Assembly (NCBI RefSeq): GCF_002078875.1
Contig: NC_034412.1
Location: 36,085,160 to 36,149,159 of the forward strand
DNA length: 64,000 bases
Source: Numida meleagris
Lineage: Eukaryota > Chordata > Aves > Galliformes > Numididae
Direction of reading: 5' to 3'
A program made the position numbers and the translations under genes. Positions within the stretch are counted from its first letter, which is position 1. Each line of letters opens with the position of its first letter. The notes beneath the pieces are model-generated. The model was not told where the DNA came from and did not search any database. It was given only the letters and a program-made list of their open reading frames with translations. Shown here in pieces: positions 1-14,100 of this stretch.

Positions 1-89
1 CCTCCCCCAGGTACTATTACTGACAACAGTACATTTACTTCAGTCTAGAGGTTGGTCAGCCTAACCTAAGCCTCCTGAACGATTATAGA

Positions 90-1260
90 GCAAATCCTGC
101 AGGAAGCCACTTTCAGGCCCTTGAAAGACAAGACTGTCTAGAAAAAACTAGCATTGGTTTACCAATGGCAAATCATATCTGATAAACCTGATTGTCTCCT
201 GTGAGAAAACAACTGGCTACGTGGACAGACTGACAGCAACAGATTTTGTTACCTTAACTTTTGCTAGGTCTTTAGCATCATCATTAGAAACTACCATTAT
301 AGCCAAACTGGTAACACATGGACAGAGTGGAAGACATATGGACTACAAGACAGGCAGAAGCACGACTGTATCCCTAACCTCAATGGGCTGCAGTCAGTGA
401 TATGAAGTCTAGCTGACAGCCAGAGTCCTTCAGAATGAAGGATCCTTAACGTCTGCGTTAACAGTTTGGATGACGCAGAAGGGTGCACTCCTTAGGAAGT
501 TCAGAGGCAATTCCAGACTGGGAGAGTGGTGGACATGCTGGAGGGCAGTGCTGCACTTCAAAGGGACCTCCACAGCACAGAGAAATGAGCTGACACAAAC
601 CTCAGAAGTTCAAGAAAGGAAAACGCAGATACTGCATTTATAACAGAATCAAAGCACGTGATAAATACAGAGCTGCTAAATCTGTATTCTGGGCCATATA
701 TTAGAATTGGAAGTCATTAGGGAGAGGAAGGTGATTCTTACCCTGTATTCTGCACTTTACAAGGCTGCACTTGAGGCTCCCCAGTACTGAGTGGACACTG
801 ACATCCTTAAGTGTGTTCAGTAGAAGGCTAGCAAGATGGCTGGGGGGTGGCTGCGAGAGCCAAGAGTGGAGCGATCTGCATCTGTTCAGCCTTAACTGGG
901 AGCCACTTTATTGCTGCCTGCAACTCTAAGGAATAAAGGGAAGGTACAGAGAAGCTGGAGTTAAACTTGTCTCAGAAGCACGCAGTGATAGTATGAGAGT
1001 CAACAGACACAAGCTGGAAGGCAGGAAATTCATTTTTATATAAATGGAAGAAATCTTTCACTGTCAGCATGGTCAAACACTGGCACATATTCCCAAGAGA
1101 GGTTTGAGCTCACCCTTCTTGGACATATCCAAAATTTAACAAGACCCCAAGCACAGCACAGTATTGTTGGATCTGCAATAAGCAAGGGCTTGGATTAGAT
1201 AAACTCTGGAGGCTATCTCTGAACTTAAATATTCCTTGAGCGATCAGCACTAGATGGTAT
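90..1260 (+). mobile_element. Degenerate CR1 LINE, forward
   Basis: Phrases typical of avian CR1 ORF2 and its 3' end recur in order. They include a segment like the reverse-transcriptase block (about 240-290), GGTGGACATGCTGGAGGGCAG at about 529-549, and the caaacactgg...cccaagagagg block at about 1074-1105. No open frame survives and many indels are present, so this is an old copy. Boundaries are approximate. Confidence 0.7.
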
Positions 1261-1319
1261 CAGCTGCACCTTTATCAAGCAGAACTTTCAAAACTTCCAA
1301 GCAAGAGAAAGCTACAACA

Positions 1320-1690
1320 TCTCGGTTAACACTTGCTCTAGTGCTGCACTAAAAATTTTTCTTAATGTCCAATTTGAACCTTTGGAGCTGCAGCTGGTAA
1401 CTGTTGCCCATGTTTTACCATCTGCCACTACTGGCAGAAGTTTTACTTTACTAAGTCCCTTTCAAGTACCAGAAGGCTGTTATTAGATCTGCCTTTAGTC
1501 TCCCCTTACCAGACTAAACAGGCTCAGTTCTGTCAGTACTTCCTTGCAGGTCATGAATCCTAAAACCTTAATTATCTTAGCAGCCTTCCTCTAGACCCTC
1601 TATGAATTCTCAGCAGAGAACTCCGAACTAGTACAGTATTCTACATGCAGACCACAACTGGCCCTAAACGCAGGGGATATGCTAAGCGTG
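1320..1690 (-). mobile_element. Degenerate CR1 LINE fragment, reverse
   Basis: The stretch resembles the reverse complement of the CR1 3' half: blocks like agactaaacaggctcagttct and cctctagaccctct correspond to the usual 'aggctgaac...cagctc' and 'cctcctctggaccc' landmarks. It faces the preceding forward fragment. The copy is strongly eroded and its ends are uncertain. Confidence 0.55.
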
Positions 1691-2584
1691 CTCTTCAAAT
1701 GCAGCACAGTATGTATTTCACCTTGAGATAAAAGTCAAAATCAAGCAAATAGAATTAATAAAAAACACAAAAATAATCCATTTTTGCTGATACTATAGTA
1801 GCCAAATGACTTTCCATTCCTGAAATCAAGTGAAACATTGCTAAATCATTCATGCTTCTTCTGATCATTCAATTTAAAACCTCATCTTACCACCAGAATT
1901 CTAAGATACTTGTATGTGCTGAAATGTCCATCAGCTTTACACATCAACTTTATGAATCAACTTAGAAAAGAAAGTCTTTCCCATATGTCTCATAAATTGG
2001 ACTCATGCACTAGTTTTTGCAATCAAGCAGACAAGGGTAACCAGTGGGTCAACTTGTACTGACTTCAAAAGCTTTCAGTATGAAGAATCAGGCATTTTGT
2101 TATGCTAATTGTTCTGATTTGCTAGAAATAAACAGGCCCTAAAACAGCTTAAATAAAAACCTTAGAGGCAGGGAACAGTTGGTGAGCCCTGAAGGTTCTG
2201 CTACAGACACAACAAGTAACGTCTGACGTTCCCTAGGGTGCTGTGCTTGATGCTCTATTTTGCTACTATTTTTTCAAGCTGCTGTTTTATATAAGACAAT
2301 GTCAACAGGCCTTGAATCAATGTAAGATGATCCTGCATTAAAAAAAACATCAAAAAACAGCTGATATTTGTTAAAGTGGAACTCAGAAAACCTACGTTAC
2401 AGAATTTTGCAACTAAAGGCTCACTTTCACAGAAATGTAAAACAAAAGAGAAAGATAAAATTAAAGCAATGGGCAAATGTGAAGTTGCAATACGCATCTG
2501 CTGTTCCTTCTGTTCAGATGTCAGGAGCATGGTGCTTACCTGAAAGAACCTACTTGCAGAACATACCCAACCCCTCATATGTTC

Positions 2585-2950
2585 AAGAATCATACAATCA
2601 CGGAATTGTTAAGGTTGGAATGGACCTCAAAGACCACCTAGTTCCAGCCTCCCCTTCATGGGCTGGAACACCTCCCCCTCAATCAGGTTGCTCAGCCCCA
2701 TTCAACCTGGACTTCCAGAGATAGGGCATCCACAGCTTCTCCAGGCAACCTGTTCCAGTGCCTCACCGCCCTCATTGTGAAGAACTACTTCTTTATATCT
2801 GATCTAAATCTACTCTCTTTTGTTTAAAGTTATTATTCCTTGTCCTACCACGACACCCCCTTGTGAAAAGTTCCTCTCCAGATTTCTTGTAGGCCTACTT
2901 TAAGAACGGCTATAAGTTCTCAGCCTGTCTTCATAGGAGAGCTGCTTCAG
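2585..2950 (-). mobile_element. CR1 LINE 3' fragment, reverse
   Basis: It starts with the reverse complement of the CR1 3' tail (agaatcatacaatcacgg) followed by ggttggaatggacctcaaag, and continues through the 'caacctgttccagtgcctcaccgccctc' landmark to the 'cttcataggagagctgcttcagccctctgac' landmark. The order and orientation match a 5'-truncated CR1 inserted on the minus strand. An open plus frame across it is a shadow. Confidence 0.85.
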
Positions 2951-3168
2951 CCCTCTGACATGTTCACAAAATGTAAATCAAAAACAATTTGATCAGAAAT
3001 CTGCATGTGCAACGAATTGTTATTTCACAGCATATCCCAGTTTATGAAAGTCTCGCAGATCTAGTCTAGTATTTCTGCAGCAAGCTGTACCTTTGCAGAA
3101 AGCAGCATCTTTATTCTATACTTTTATTAAAATAAAGCTTCACTCTAACCATTCACATTATTTCCCCA

Positions 3169-3197
3169 TTTTTTTTTGGGGGGGGGGGGGGGGGGGG
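3169..3197. repeat. T9-G20 homopolymer tract
   Basis: Nine T are followed by twenty consecutive G at 3178-3197, then A-rich sequence. A G run of this length can form quadruplex structures. It is also a common site of length error in sequencing, so the true length is uncertain. Confidence 0.9.
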
Positions 3198-4479
3198 AAG
3201 AAAAGAAAAAAAACACAAAAAGGTAGTGGACTTCAGTCTGGTTATGTGGCTTACCACGCCATCTCTAGCTTACACCTAAGAAAGTCTTATTTGGGGGTCA
3301 GACACTTCTCTGCTTACTTTTCTGGGCTTCTACAGAAGGACCTGCTGCCGCTCAAAGCCTTCTAACAAGCCATTCAGAGACCAAGCAAGAAAAATCTTCC
3401 CTCAGTTTTCACTCCTACCTCTACTATCAAGGCATTCGGAGCAGGGATGAAAGTGCTCAACAGTTCCCCTGCAATCTAGGGATGGACACACTTCAAAAGT
3501 CCTGACAACAGTTGCCTCCAAAGACAGCAGTCCAGCTCCATACAAGCACTTCCCAAAAGAGCCCACCAAGTTAAGAAAAAAAAATATATATATATAGGAC
3601 AACTAGTTTCTGTGCCACCTAATACACACACACACAAAAAAAACTAATAATGTATGTTTTCCTCACCATTGTAACAATAAACCAAAAAAACCCCCCCAAC
3701 ACAACGCTCTGAACCTGGGAAGATTTTGTTACTGCTAAGAAAACTATCTTACCAGACACAAACTCCTTTTTATTATTTCTAATTCAAACTGCTGATGATA
3801 GTTAAGCATAAAGCTACCTAAGCCTTACATGAGGTATCTCTAACATCAACTGCTGAGCCACACAAGCACAATGTAGCACTCCTACTTAAAAAAATAAAAA
3901 ATAAAATATAACGATATTGTCATTTAGCTCCTCTTTAAGTCTGTGCTGTTGTGACTGGACTGGCTTTGGTACGAGCTAGTTTAGAACCTTCTCAGACAGT
4001 CCTTCACTATACTGCATCCTAAAACCCAACGGGTCATTTTTGGAATGGGAATAGTAGCAGAGTGTTCTGGCCTTCAACTTATGCTAGAATCGTACAATAC
4101 TTTTTTCTTTATTTTTCTTTTCTCTACCACTTTTCTTAATAAAGGTTCTATCTGTGTGGTTTCAATTAAACCTAAGATATAGTGGCAAACAAAATTAATT
4201 ATGAGGCATCAAAGAGGAAATTAGTGTAAACAATTGAAAGAAAAAGAAAAACCCACAACAAGCAGTTGTGTTGAAAGAGTGTTGAATTGTTGTCCAATGA
4301 GGTAATAATAAATAGAGTTGATCAAAGACCATTTTGGAATTAATTGTATGCAAGATATTATTTCACAACCTTGTGAAGAAATAAACACGCATTAATTTCA
4401 ACTACTGATAACCCCAAAATTATGACACATTGTTTGTACTAGTAAATTGGTGTATTACAAGAGACATTGTGTGACCTGA

Positions 4480-4840
4480 GCACTGAAATAGAGGAAAAAC
4501 CCAAAGGAACTGAGTAGTACAAAGGTCATGGATTTGGTACTGATAACAAGGATATCTACAATATATAGGGAATTGATCCACTTAAAGAAGAGCAAAAGGA
4601 CCTAGGTTACTACAGAAATGCCAAATGACTACACCTCACAAAGAAGACACAGCTGAAATTAAGGCAAATGGGATTCAGACAACATTTCTAGGAAAGACAG
4701 AGACTTTCCAACGTGACAGTTCAAGGCACCAGGGTAAAATATTACTTATAAGATGTTAGTGCCTGGAATAGAATTTATATACCTCCAGCTACACGTTCCT
4801 TTTTGGAAAAGAAGGGAAAGGAATATACGTTTCTGAATAT
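4480..4840 (+). repeat. Possible ancient LINE remnant
   Basis: Words such as aaaaggacctaggttact, aaggcaaatgggattcag and a following 'gtgcctggaatagaattta' block occur in the same order as in old CR1/L3-type LINE ORF2 sequence. Similarity is faint and could be coincidence. Confidence 0.3.
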
Positions 4841-7800
4841 GTACTCCAAACGTATTAGCAGCACAACTACTGCAACAGAAAATGAGCTTCTAAACTATAA
4901 CATTAGCGTGTAAATGCAAACTTTTATTTTAAATTTCAATCTCCTCTGGAACCTACCATTCATCTTACAAGACCGAGAGCATAAAACTGATCAGAGATCA
5001 CTGGGTGTATCACTTAGTTAAACAATGTGAGAATTAAATTAGCTTCGCCATAAAAGAGAACTGGTAAGAATGTAGAAAGCTGGTTTAGGTGCATTTGAAA
5101 TACATTACTTCGATTTCTTATAAGTGATTTTGTGCAATATGTAATATGAATTTAAAACCATGCAGGAACGATACTCTACTAGGCTGAGATGAGAGCGATT
5201 TGTTCCACTTCTCTACCTTCTCAAATCAATCAGGGTACCAGTCTGTCTTATCTCAGTGAAAACTCAGAACAAACTGCATTTACAGCTCACCTTCATACAT
5301 TTGTATAAAACACGGTAGTTATTTTCCATTCTTCTGTAAATGTACGTTGAAGATCTGTACTTAAGCTGAAACTGCTAACCCACAGAGACCACTTCTTTCA
5401 AATGGGGGCTCTATTTATTTTAACATTACACATCAGTCATTATGAAGTTTTGTTTTGATTGGATGGATGGAAATGAGTTTTACCAAGATATGCCCTAGAA
5501 ATGACATTATTCTTTGGAAGAAGTGTTCAAAATGTGATGTCTTGATTAGGCATCAAGCTTACGAATTGTGAGGTAGATCTAAATTCAAGTGGAACACAGT
5601 GGAGAAAACTGGTATAAAAGGGCATAACATCTTCAGACAAGGTTCAGCCCCACTGAAGTAACATCCAGGATAAGGGCCTGACCTTAAGCACTGGTTGTCT
5701 GCTCCTAGAAGCACGCAAGTGTCCTGACAGCATCTTAGCTTTCAGAGTAAAGAGGAAACCCATGCAGTAGAACTGAAATACAGACAGCTGCACGTGTGAA
5801 TTTTTGCTCGTTTCTGTACTTCTATGTCCACAGTGACAACTAGTAACATTCAATACTAAAATTCTATTTCAGTAAAATGTTTTTATTCTTTCAACTTCCT
5901 CCTAGATTTAGAATAATTTCCAGGTGGTGGACAAGTCTCTGCATTATATTCTCAAGAGACAGGTGATGTACAAATGAGTCCCTCTTGTAGCATCTACCAG
6001 CACGAAGTAGGCTCCTGAGCCAGAAAGGCCTTCCACAAACCGTACAAACTGAGCTAAGAGTTAGCAACACAGTACAACTGCTCCGGAAAAGAGATTTTCT
6101 GGTGAAAAATATAAGCCAGTGCATCCTTCACATGGAAGATACATGCCTGAATCCCAAGAGACTTCCATGAGTTGTCAGCAGTTGGCAATATTATTGCTAC
6201 AGAATAACAGAAACATGTACGTCAGGATGTCTACCATTATGTTGGAAATCCCTTGCATAATCTGTACACATCACAGATTTTCTTAATTAATAGTGCATAG
6301 AAGAAATTGAAAATAACAAGGCAAGAACATAATCCATTCAATCTTTACCTAGAGTTATGTACAGAGTCCAGAAGGACTTGAAACTGTTAAACTGTATACT
6401 AGTGTTTTACACTTTCTGTCTTAGACGGTAATTCAAAAAAGTACAAATTGAAAGCAGTACATGTGATAAAGTTAATACAACTCCACCCACTGGCTGACTC
6501 TGGAATGTCAATTTCAGCAATACTGCCTGAGTAAACCCTAGTTCTTTCCTTTTCAATCTACTGATTAACCACTGTCAGCAAAAAGTGCGCAATCACAAAG
6601 AGATCGTAAGAGAAATATTATACTCGTCTATTTCTTACTAGAACCTTTAAATACTGGGAGTTTCCAGCAGAAGTGACAGAAGACCTGACCAAGAATTAAT
6701 ATATGCCAGATTTCACCCACATGAACAGATATTTAAGCCATTAATGCTCTAATATAATGAAGTCTATATTAAAACTAAATGCAGCCTATTACTGAATTCA
6801 ACATTCAGAGTCAAAAACCACAGTGTCTCTGAGCCACCTGAAAAATCATTAAGTCATGGAGCTCTTTCCTTCGTGGAAATATATATATTAATTTAAATGA
6901 ACCGTGAAAAATAAAGTTACCAGTTAACATTCGTTAGGCCATAATGTTCTGCTGTGAGAGCACTGTCTTTCAGGTACAAATTTGAGCTCAAAGCCAAATA
7001 ATTTCAGATAGATTTGTTAGAGATTTCAGAAGTTGCTGAAGTTATAATCAAAAAGAAGAAAAAAAAGCCATGTGCACTTCTGGGTAAGACTTAAAAGCTG
7101 GCTGATCCAGTTTAGGTGGGGAAGTATGAATCCTAGCCTCTGAGACCAGCATTTATTTCCCGGTACTAAATACTGAAGCGTATTAGAAGTCCAAATCCTT
7201 TTCATCATTTACTTGAAAACCTGTTCCCAGCCAGTATAAATCCAAACCTTCTACTTTCCTTGAAGTTAAACATCAATTCTAACATTCTAACAATTAGATA
7301 AAGCATAATTAGCAGAACATACATTTTTATTTGACTCCCTTCATTAATAAAAGTACTTACATGTATACACATGCACACTGTCCAACTGTCTGACAAAATA
7401 TTGTATTACTAAGGCAATGTAGGCAAGTGCAAGTGTTCTCAGTTCACTTCTTATTTTTTTTTTCCTCCCAATTTTGAGTACAAGATACTGTCAGGAAAAA
7501 ACAGAAGGCTTTAAAAGCCTATCATTTTTAAAGCTATATCAGATATAGTTCAGTTAGTTCAGTACCAACACACATTTTAACGATGTTAATGAAATGACAC
7601 AAACGTGAATAAATTGGTATGAACGTGTTTTGGTACATTTTAAAAGTGACAGCATCTAAAAGCTTTATGGCATAGTTTCTTTTGACTTATCCCACAGTCA
7701 TTGATTTGAAGACCACCGAAATCCGTGCAGAACACATAATTAGACGCTATGGTGACAGAACAAACTGAGTTGTCTTATGTATATGAACTTGCGTACATAG

Positions 7801-7914
7801 ACATATTCATTTGTTCCTTCACTTGCTACTAAAGCTTACCACTTCTTCTGCACAGTAAGCCAGTCAGCATACTTGAAAAAAAGATTAGGAAGTTGAATAT
7901 TATTAAATACCTAC

Positions 7915-8148
7915 CTGAGAGCTTCATGAGGAGCTCAGATGCTGCCTTGACTGATATGTCCTGCCTCATCATATTTGCCTGTGCTTCCTGTGGCTTGAGT
8001 TTCTCCTTAGGCACACTGGGAGCTGAGGCTTCAGATTCCTGGCTGAACACATAGCTGGACTGAGACAAGGTTGAACATGCAGCTTCTTCATCCTTAGGCT
8101 CATCTTTCACTTTAAACTTTGGAGTCAAGGGCTCTTTTTGATTTGCAG
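7915..8148 (-). CDS. ZNF827: ZNF827 exon 5: second SUMO-type site plus QDISVK module B
   Basis: This 234-bp exon is bounded by a CTGACAG acceptor (AG at 8150-8149) and a TCAG|GTAGGT donor (GT at 7914-7913). Both flanking introns are phase 1 and the length is a multiple of three, so skipping it would keep the frame. It encodes an Ala from the split codon and 77 further residues. It begins ANQKEPLTPKFKVKDEPKDE, where VKDE (within 8087-8110) fits the SUMO consensus with acidic residues downstream. It ends RQDISVKAASELLMKLS (7916-7966). There are no cysteine or histidine pairs, so no finger here. The arrangement (VKxEPK, then about 40 Ser-rich residues, then QDISVK) parallels the second half of exon 4, implying an exon-scale duplication. 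I recall a third, diverged copy in the next exon of human ZNF827, which would lie left of base 1. Confidence 0.95.
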
Positions 8149-11100
8149 CTGTCAGAAGAAGGAAACAGGCTAGACTTAACAAGGTATGTAATACATAATC
8201 ATAGAACAACCAGTAGCAGGAAGAAACCACAACCTAAAAAATGCTAGAGCAGGTACTGGAAGCAAGAATGTTAAATAGCATTCAAAGATGCTTCAAGGAG
8301 GTAAACACCCGCATCTTTCGTACCAAGGGACAGTTTTGAAACAAAAACTGCATGTTACCAGAGCTCAAGAAAGCATTTCACTTTCTTTTGTCCCTACTCC
8401 AACTAAAAGCATCCCACCAGGCCATTGGTTTGTACGCCTTCTAGAGGCTGGATGGAAGTTCAAATATCATCTCACTTAAGGGCAAACTTGGCAAAGCCCG
8501 CAGGTACTCCATATTGAGATCTTAAGAGTATCAAAAAGAGACAAGAGATGAAGGTAGAAATATCAGAAAACTCAGAGGGGTATGAAGAGAAAAAGAACTA
8601 CAAAATCCTAAGTCCTAAAAGTTGGTATCTTAGTTAAGAACAGAGGAATATTTATTAGACAACTCTCCACTGGTAGATGCTATCAGAGGACTGTTTCAAG
8701 TTCTACATCCATTACGAAAAGAAAAGCAAGTTCAAAATAATCATTTCAAATACTCCATGTGAGCAGCTCCTCAGAAAAGAATACAGAAACCTTGTGGGTG
8801 TTTAAAATCTACACACCCACCTCTGTTGCTCTTGAATTGTCTTCTGGCTATTACTACGTAGTGACGGATCCTTTGCACTACATTTGGTCAAAGGGATAAA
8901 ACCAAGAACACCTCTTAGACAATACTTTCAAAACCACACAAAATAGATTCATCAGTTGACTGTATGACTAACAGGAGGCTAAGCAAGTTGCACTATTTTT
9001 CACTAGTTTTTGTTTTAATTCTTTATTTCTGACCATGAAGAGACAATTCCTCTCCTGTCAGTTGTTAGTGGCTTTTTCCTGTACAAAATTTCACTTTAAA
9101 TTCCCAGAAACGCATGGCAGATGACTCCTTTAGTGCTCTAAACTGATGAGCTTACGTCTTTCTCACTCTCTAAACTTTTATCTCCACAAATACTAATGAT
9201 TGAGCATCATCCCCTTTTTGTTCTCTAAGCTCTCTCACCATCCACCTCACTACCTCTCTCTTCTCTCCTACATATTTTCTTCCTTCCATGTGGTATTCCA
9301 CTCTCTACCTTCATGACTCTTACAGATAAGCCCTATCAAACCTCACTCAGACCACACAAGAAGCAAGCACCTTACAATATTTTTTACTGGACACAGTAGG
9401 GTATCAGAAGTCAACACACACTGCCTGCTGCAGGAAGCTGTTTGTTTGACAAACCCATGGCACGGACAGTAAAAGCTGAGCAAACAGCATACTACAGGGA
9501 CAGTAACACCCAACAGAAGGCTCAGGGTACCAACAGGTCATATCAACTCATATTCTGGCAAAGCTCACTGGTTTAAGCCCTTGATCTATTTCCTCTTCCA
9601 CTTCACCGTTTCCTATCTACTCTCTGACTTCTCACTTTCCTGGCTTGTTTCTTAAGATACTCTCCTTCTCAGCAGTTCCCCCAAAATCTGATTCCTAGAA
9701 TATCTGAATTCCTGCAGTCCATTAAAATGCCCACCATCAAGATTAAAGTGGTACGAACTGCATACACATATGCAACATGTACACATGCACTGGCACTATT
9801 CAGTGTTTCAGAAGTGAAATCAGTTCATACATGTAGTTTTTAGTATGAACAATAAGCAGTTTTACCAGTAATAGGAATTTTTTTTTCCCTTCTAAAAAAA
9901 ATAATAAAAATAGCAAAGCAGACATATGAAACATGAAAGCATGTTTTAATTCATCAAAATATATATTACGGCTCTCAAGCCAATCTTAACTTTACTAAGG
10001 TACTTACAAAAAAAAAGTCTATCTGCTTTCTACATTCTCTCTTTAGGTCAGTCTGTTCCAGAGGTTGACCTGATGTGAAGAATTTTCACCAAGGAAAAAC
10101 TAAAACCAGCCCTTTTCTGCTGCACTACCTTCTGCAATCTTTCCTCTTTAAAATAAGCCACTCTACCTGCTACAAATATGAAAAACGTCTCCACCAGGAG
10201 CAGAGTGCTACTGTTACAGAGCATTCTTCCTGAACTTTCAGAGAACCTGGAGAAAAATCTTTTGAACGTATTTGTTTCAAGAAGGCATTAATTTCAATTG
10301 TTGCAGAAAATAAAGGAAGCGTGAGTCTGAGTGAATAGCTAAAGAATACACACAGAGAACAATCCCTGACCAGGGCAGACTGCTGTTTCTGCCCATGAAA
10401 CAAATTAGCCAAAGGAAGCGTTGTAGAACTGGCCAGCAGACAGTTTTCCTATTTAAAATACAGAGGTGATACTGAACGTACATACATGCATAGATCAGAG
10501 TAAGTTTGCATCCACTCACCATGGTCCACCAAAACCCACATAAAGTTTAACATAAAACATCTACACGCAAGTAGAACCACTGTAACTAAGCTTACACAAT
10601 ATCACAGACTTGAGCTAGGAACTTTTTTCAGTCAGGCCCTAGAGTTTGCAGTGATAAAGGCTTGAAAGTAACCCCCACCATCAGAAAGAGAGTAGCGCAA
10701 GAAACAAAGTGGGCACTCCTGGAGGAAATGAGCATTTATTAAATACTCTTAGCACTGAGCCAAACCTCAAGGGGCTATCTGAACCCAAGCAGATGTCAAG
10801 TGGTACCTCCATGTCCTTCATCCCAGGGCTATTCTCAAACTCCAATAGGATGAAGTCAAATTCTGATAGCTCAGAGAACCAGCAAGTCAAGGTAGGTCAT
10901 TACAGAGCTTGAACAGTTTTGTGACAGTGACATACCCAAACTAATTTTGGAAAGGTGTCAAGTTTCCTTCCTTTCCCTCCTCTTGCACTCCTCTCTCCCT
11001 ACCCCGTATCAGTTCTCCTACTCTGACAGCATACAATGCCATGAGCCACTGCTCCCGAACATCTTTGAACCACTGTGCAGGATTATCAACGCTAAAGCTA

Positions 11101-14100
11101 CACTGACAGCAGATCTACCAGTACAAAATTCAAAGTCTAAATGAGCTCTTCACGAGATGTGTATAATCAATTTGTCCCAGCATGTCTACCAGACCTCACC
11201 TATGAGAAATATAAAATGCAGTCAAGGTCCACAGTCCAGAGGAATTTTTAATGATGAATATTTGGCAATGTTACCTGAGGAAAAAAAGAAACCTAAGTCT
11301 AATGTTCTTATCTATGTAGCTGGTTCTGCCTGTGCTACTTTGCTTTGGACCGAAGACAGAACTAATAAGCTAAGAAAGAGGTCAATTTTTGTTTTGTTAA
11401 CTGACAGCACATTCCCTTATGTGATCACAGTTTCAAAAAATTCGAACGTCTAAGTTGTAGATGAATCACCAAAAAAAAAAATAATTCTTTTTAACCTCAC
11501 TTTTCTTTCCCAGGAAAACAAAACCAAATAAAACCAGACAACTACTACATCAGTTTCAAAACTATTGCATCAAATCATGGGACCTTTTTCTTGAAATGCG
11601 TTCAAGAAAAAGTAAATGAAACCTGAACAGATAAATAATAAGGAGGGGAGGCTGCCTAGTCTATCAGAATCATACATTACAACTAGAGACAAAACCAAGA
11701 TGGAACCACGAAAAAGCACATACCTTGCTTTTACCCTATCTTGGATCCACAATTACGTACAGAGTTCCTAAAAAATGGGTAACAGCAACAATGACGCATC
11801 CACTGGTTATGTGAGGGAGAACAGTAAACAGATGTAAGAAAAAATCATTGCAAATAAAGGAAACAAACTGACTGAGACCAATTTTAAAAACAAACATTAA
11901 AAAAGAACAACCCTCTGAATGAAAGATCTTTCAGAAAATTGGAACAATGATTAAAGAGATGATGTTGAATTCTATTAAAGCATCTTTGAACTACAAAATT
12001 ATTACTCCCCAGAAGGAATAACATCATCTATCTACATACAAAAATAGACACATGTACATATACTTAATTTGTAGTTAACTTACATTCATCCTGAATTGCA
12101 ATGAGAACAGACTGAAGGATGCACTGCCTGCAGACTGAAGCGGTAATTCAATTTAGAAAAGCACAGTGAGAGGGGTGAACAACACAGAAAACCCAGCCAG
12201 CAGGCAGCAGTCTCTCGAGCAGGGTAGATAATTCCCCACTCACTCCATTTCATTCCATATCCAGAAAAAAAACAGATCAAAGAAGATTCCAAGTTTACGG
12301 TTTTTATCTGCCTGGAAACTGGGATCATTGGATCCATTTGGTGAAGCAGAAAATTTAAGTTTTAACACTTTTCTCAAACTGCCAAATGCCACTAGAAAAG
12401 CCATGGGCATCTGCCACTAATCTGAAAAACTTTGATAGAAGCTGCTAACTCCATCAGTCCACTCACTGAGGATTTCTACACGTTAAAAATGTTTTTAATT
12501 GAAAAAGGAAATATGGGCTGATTGCTTCATTTGCAAGTTACAAACAGCAAGGAGTTGGTCACATTTCCATTTGAGCAAAGAAAAAAAGAGAAAAAATAAA
12601 AAAATTTCAACAACAAAATGCTAGAACAAAAGAGAAGGCCATAGCAGTCTGAGTCAAAACCTCTGCTGAAAATTTCTAATGCCACTGTACTCTGCTGCAC
12701 CATCACAGTGATCCCTCATACAAAGATGAGAGACAGCAGGACGTTCATGACTGAAGAAAAGGGGGGCAAAGGGAGGATACATTCCAAAACGCACTCCAAA
12801 GTGAACTTTTTTGATTGTCAGACCTACCATAAAGAGAATCACAGCACAGCTATCTGAGGAAGAAGGAACAGAATTTTATCCATGTCCCACTGCAGCTAGA
12901 GCATCTCAATGACACACTGAGCCAAGGGCCTTCATTAGATCAGTTCTACAGCATTCAAAAGACACACTTCCTTGACAGTGGGCATCAATCCTCTTGAAGG
13001 CAGCTGCAGTCTATAAAGGTTATGACTCGAGTCTTCTTCTATTTTCACTCTAATAATTGACATGTGTAGTTAGGTGGAGGCATTCTGCATAGAGATTATA
13101 GCTTCTGTCTGAGGATGCACAAGAACTGAGCGAGGGGTACAAATGCTGCAGAAGAAGTCACTGATGAGCAAATTGCTTTGCAAGAAAAAAATCTATGCAA
13201 ATGGAATCTGCTGGAGACTCTCCAGACTAAAATCCAATGGGCTGATAAATTATGTTCAACATACTATACGTAGAGGCTGACTACACAGCTCAAAAGGAGA
13301 AATACTATTCTTCTAGCAGGGCAATCTAGTTGGTCTCTCATTTCTTGTTAGCGCTTTCTGCCCAAAGCGCTGATCTGTCCAAGAGAGTACCTCATTGTAT
13401 TTAGCACTCATGGGAGCGCTAACTCAATTACATGTCATTTGCAAGGCCCTCTGCTCTGCTTTCAACCAAATGATGTTTCAAAATATGTTTCAAACTAACA
13501 TACCGGGCTCCAAGGAAGAGAATGAGAAGCTACTTACGGCTCAAGGACATTCAGCATTGCTTTTTTATCAAAGCAGTGGAATGGCAGAATAGATGATCAG
13601 GAGAAGTATGACGATATCAAGATTTGCCAGCTCAGGGCTCCTAGAGACCACTTAAATATGAGGTCTTCCAAATTACCTTAAGTATATTGAAATTGTGTAA
13701 GCAGCGGTTCAGAAAAGGTCAGCTAGCAATCCTGATCTTCTCTAAAGCTGCTTTGCATTTACGGAACTACAGTCAAACAAAATGAGACGCAGCACTGGAG
13801 AAAGACCAGACCTGTTAGTGTCACCTCAGAATATTACAGTGTCCTAGGCCAAGAGGAATGGAGGAATTTGGCAAACTGCCGTAGTACCTATAGGAGCACA
13901 GCCCCAGGCAGTCAAAGACCCACCTGCTAAACAAGACTGCAATATCTAAGACCACGTTCTCCTTTCTGGGTAAAAATCCAAATAACAGCAGAATATGTAA
14001 ACTCCTGGGGGAGCAGGAGAAGAGAAAAGGAACAGAATGGGAAGAGCAAGGCAAAATTTGTTGCTGATAGGAAATAATTCTTTGCACTATGGAAATTTCT

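Larger units (their letters stand above)
1..7914 (-). other. ZNF827 intron 5 (partial)
   Basis: This is the 5' part of the intron after exon 5, running off the left edge. It holds degenerate CR1 pieces (about 90-1260, 1320-1690 and 2585-2950), a T9G20 tract near 3170, a short TA run and CA run near 3580-3640, and a doubtful old LINE piece near 4500-4840. From about 4840 to 7914 I see only AT-rich unique intron sequence with no exon, RNA gene or repeat I can name. Confidence 0.85.
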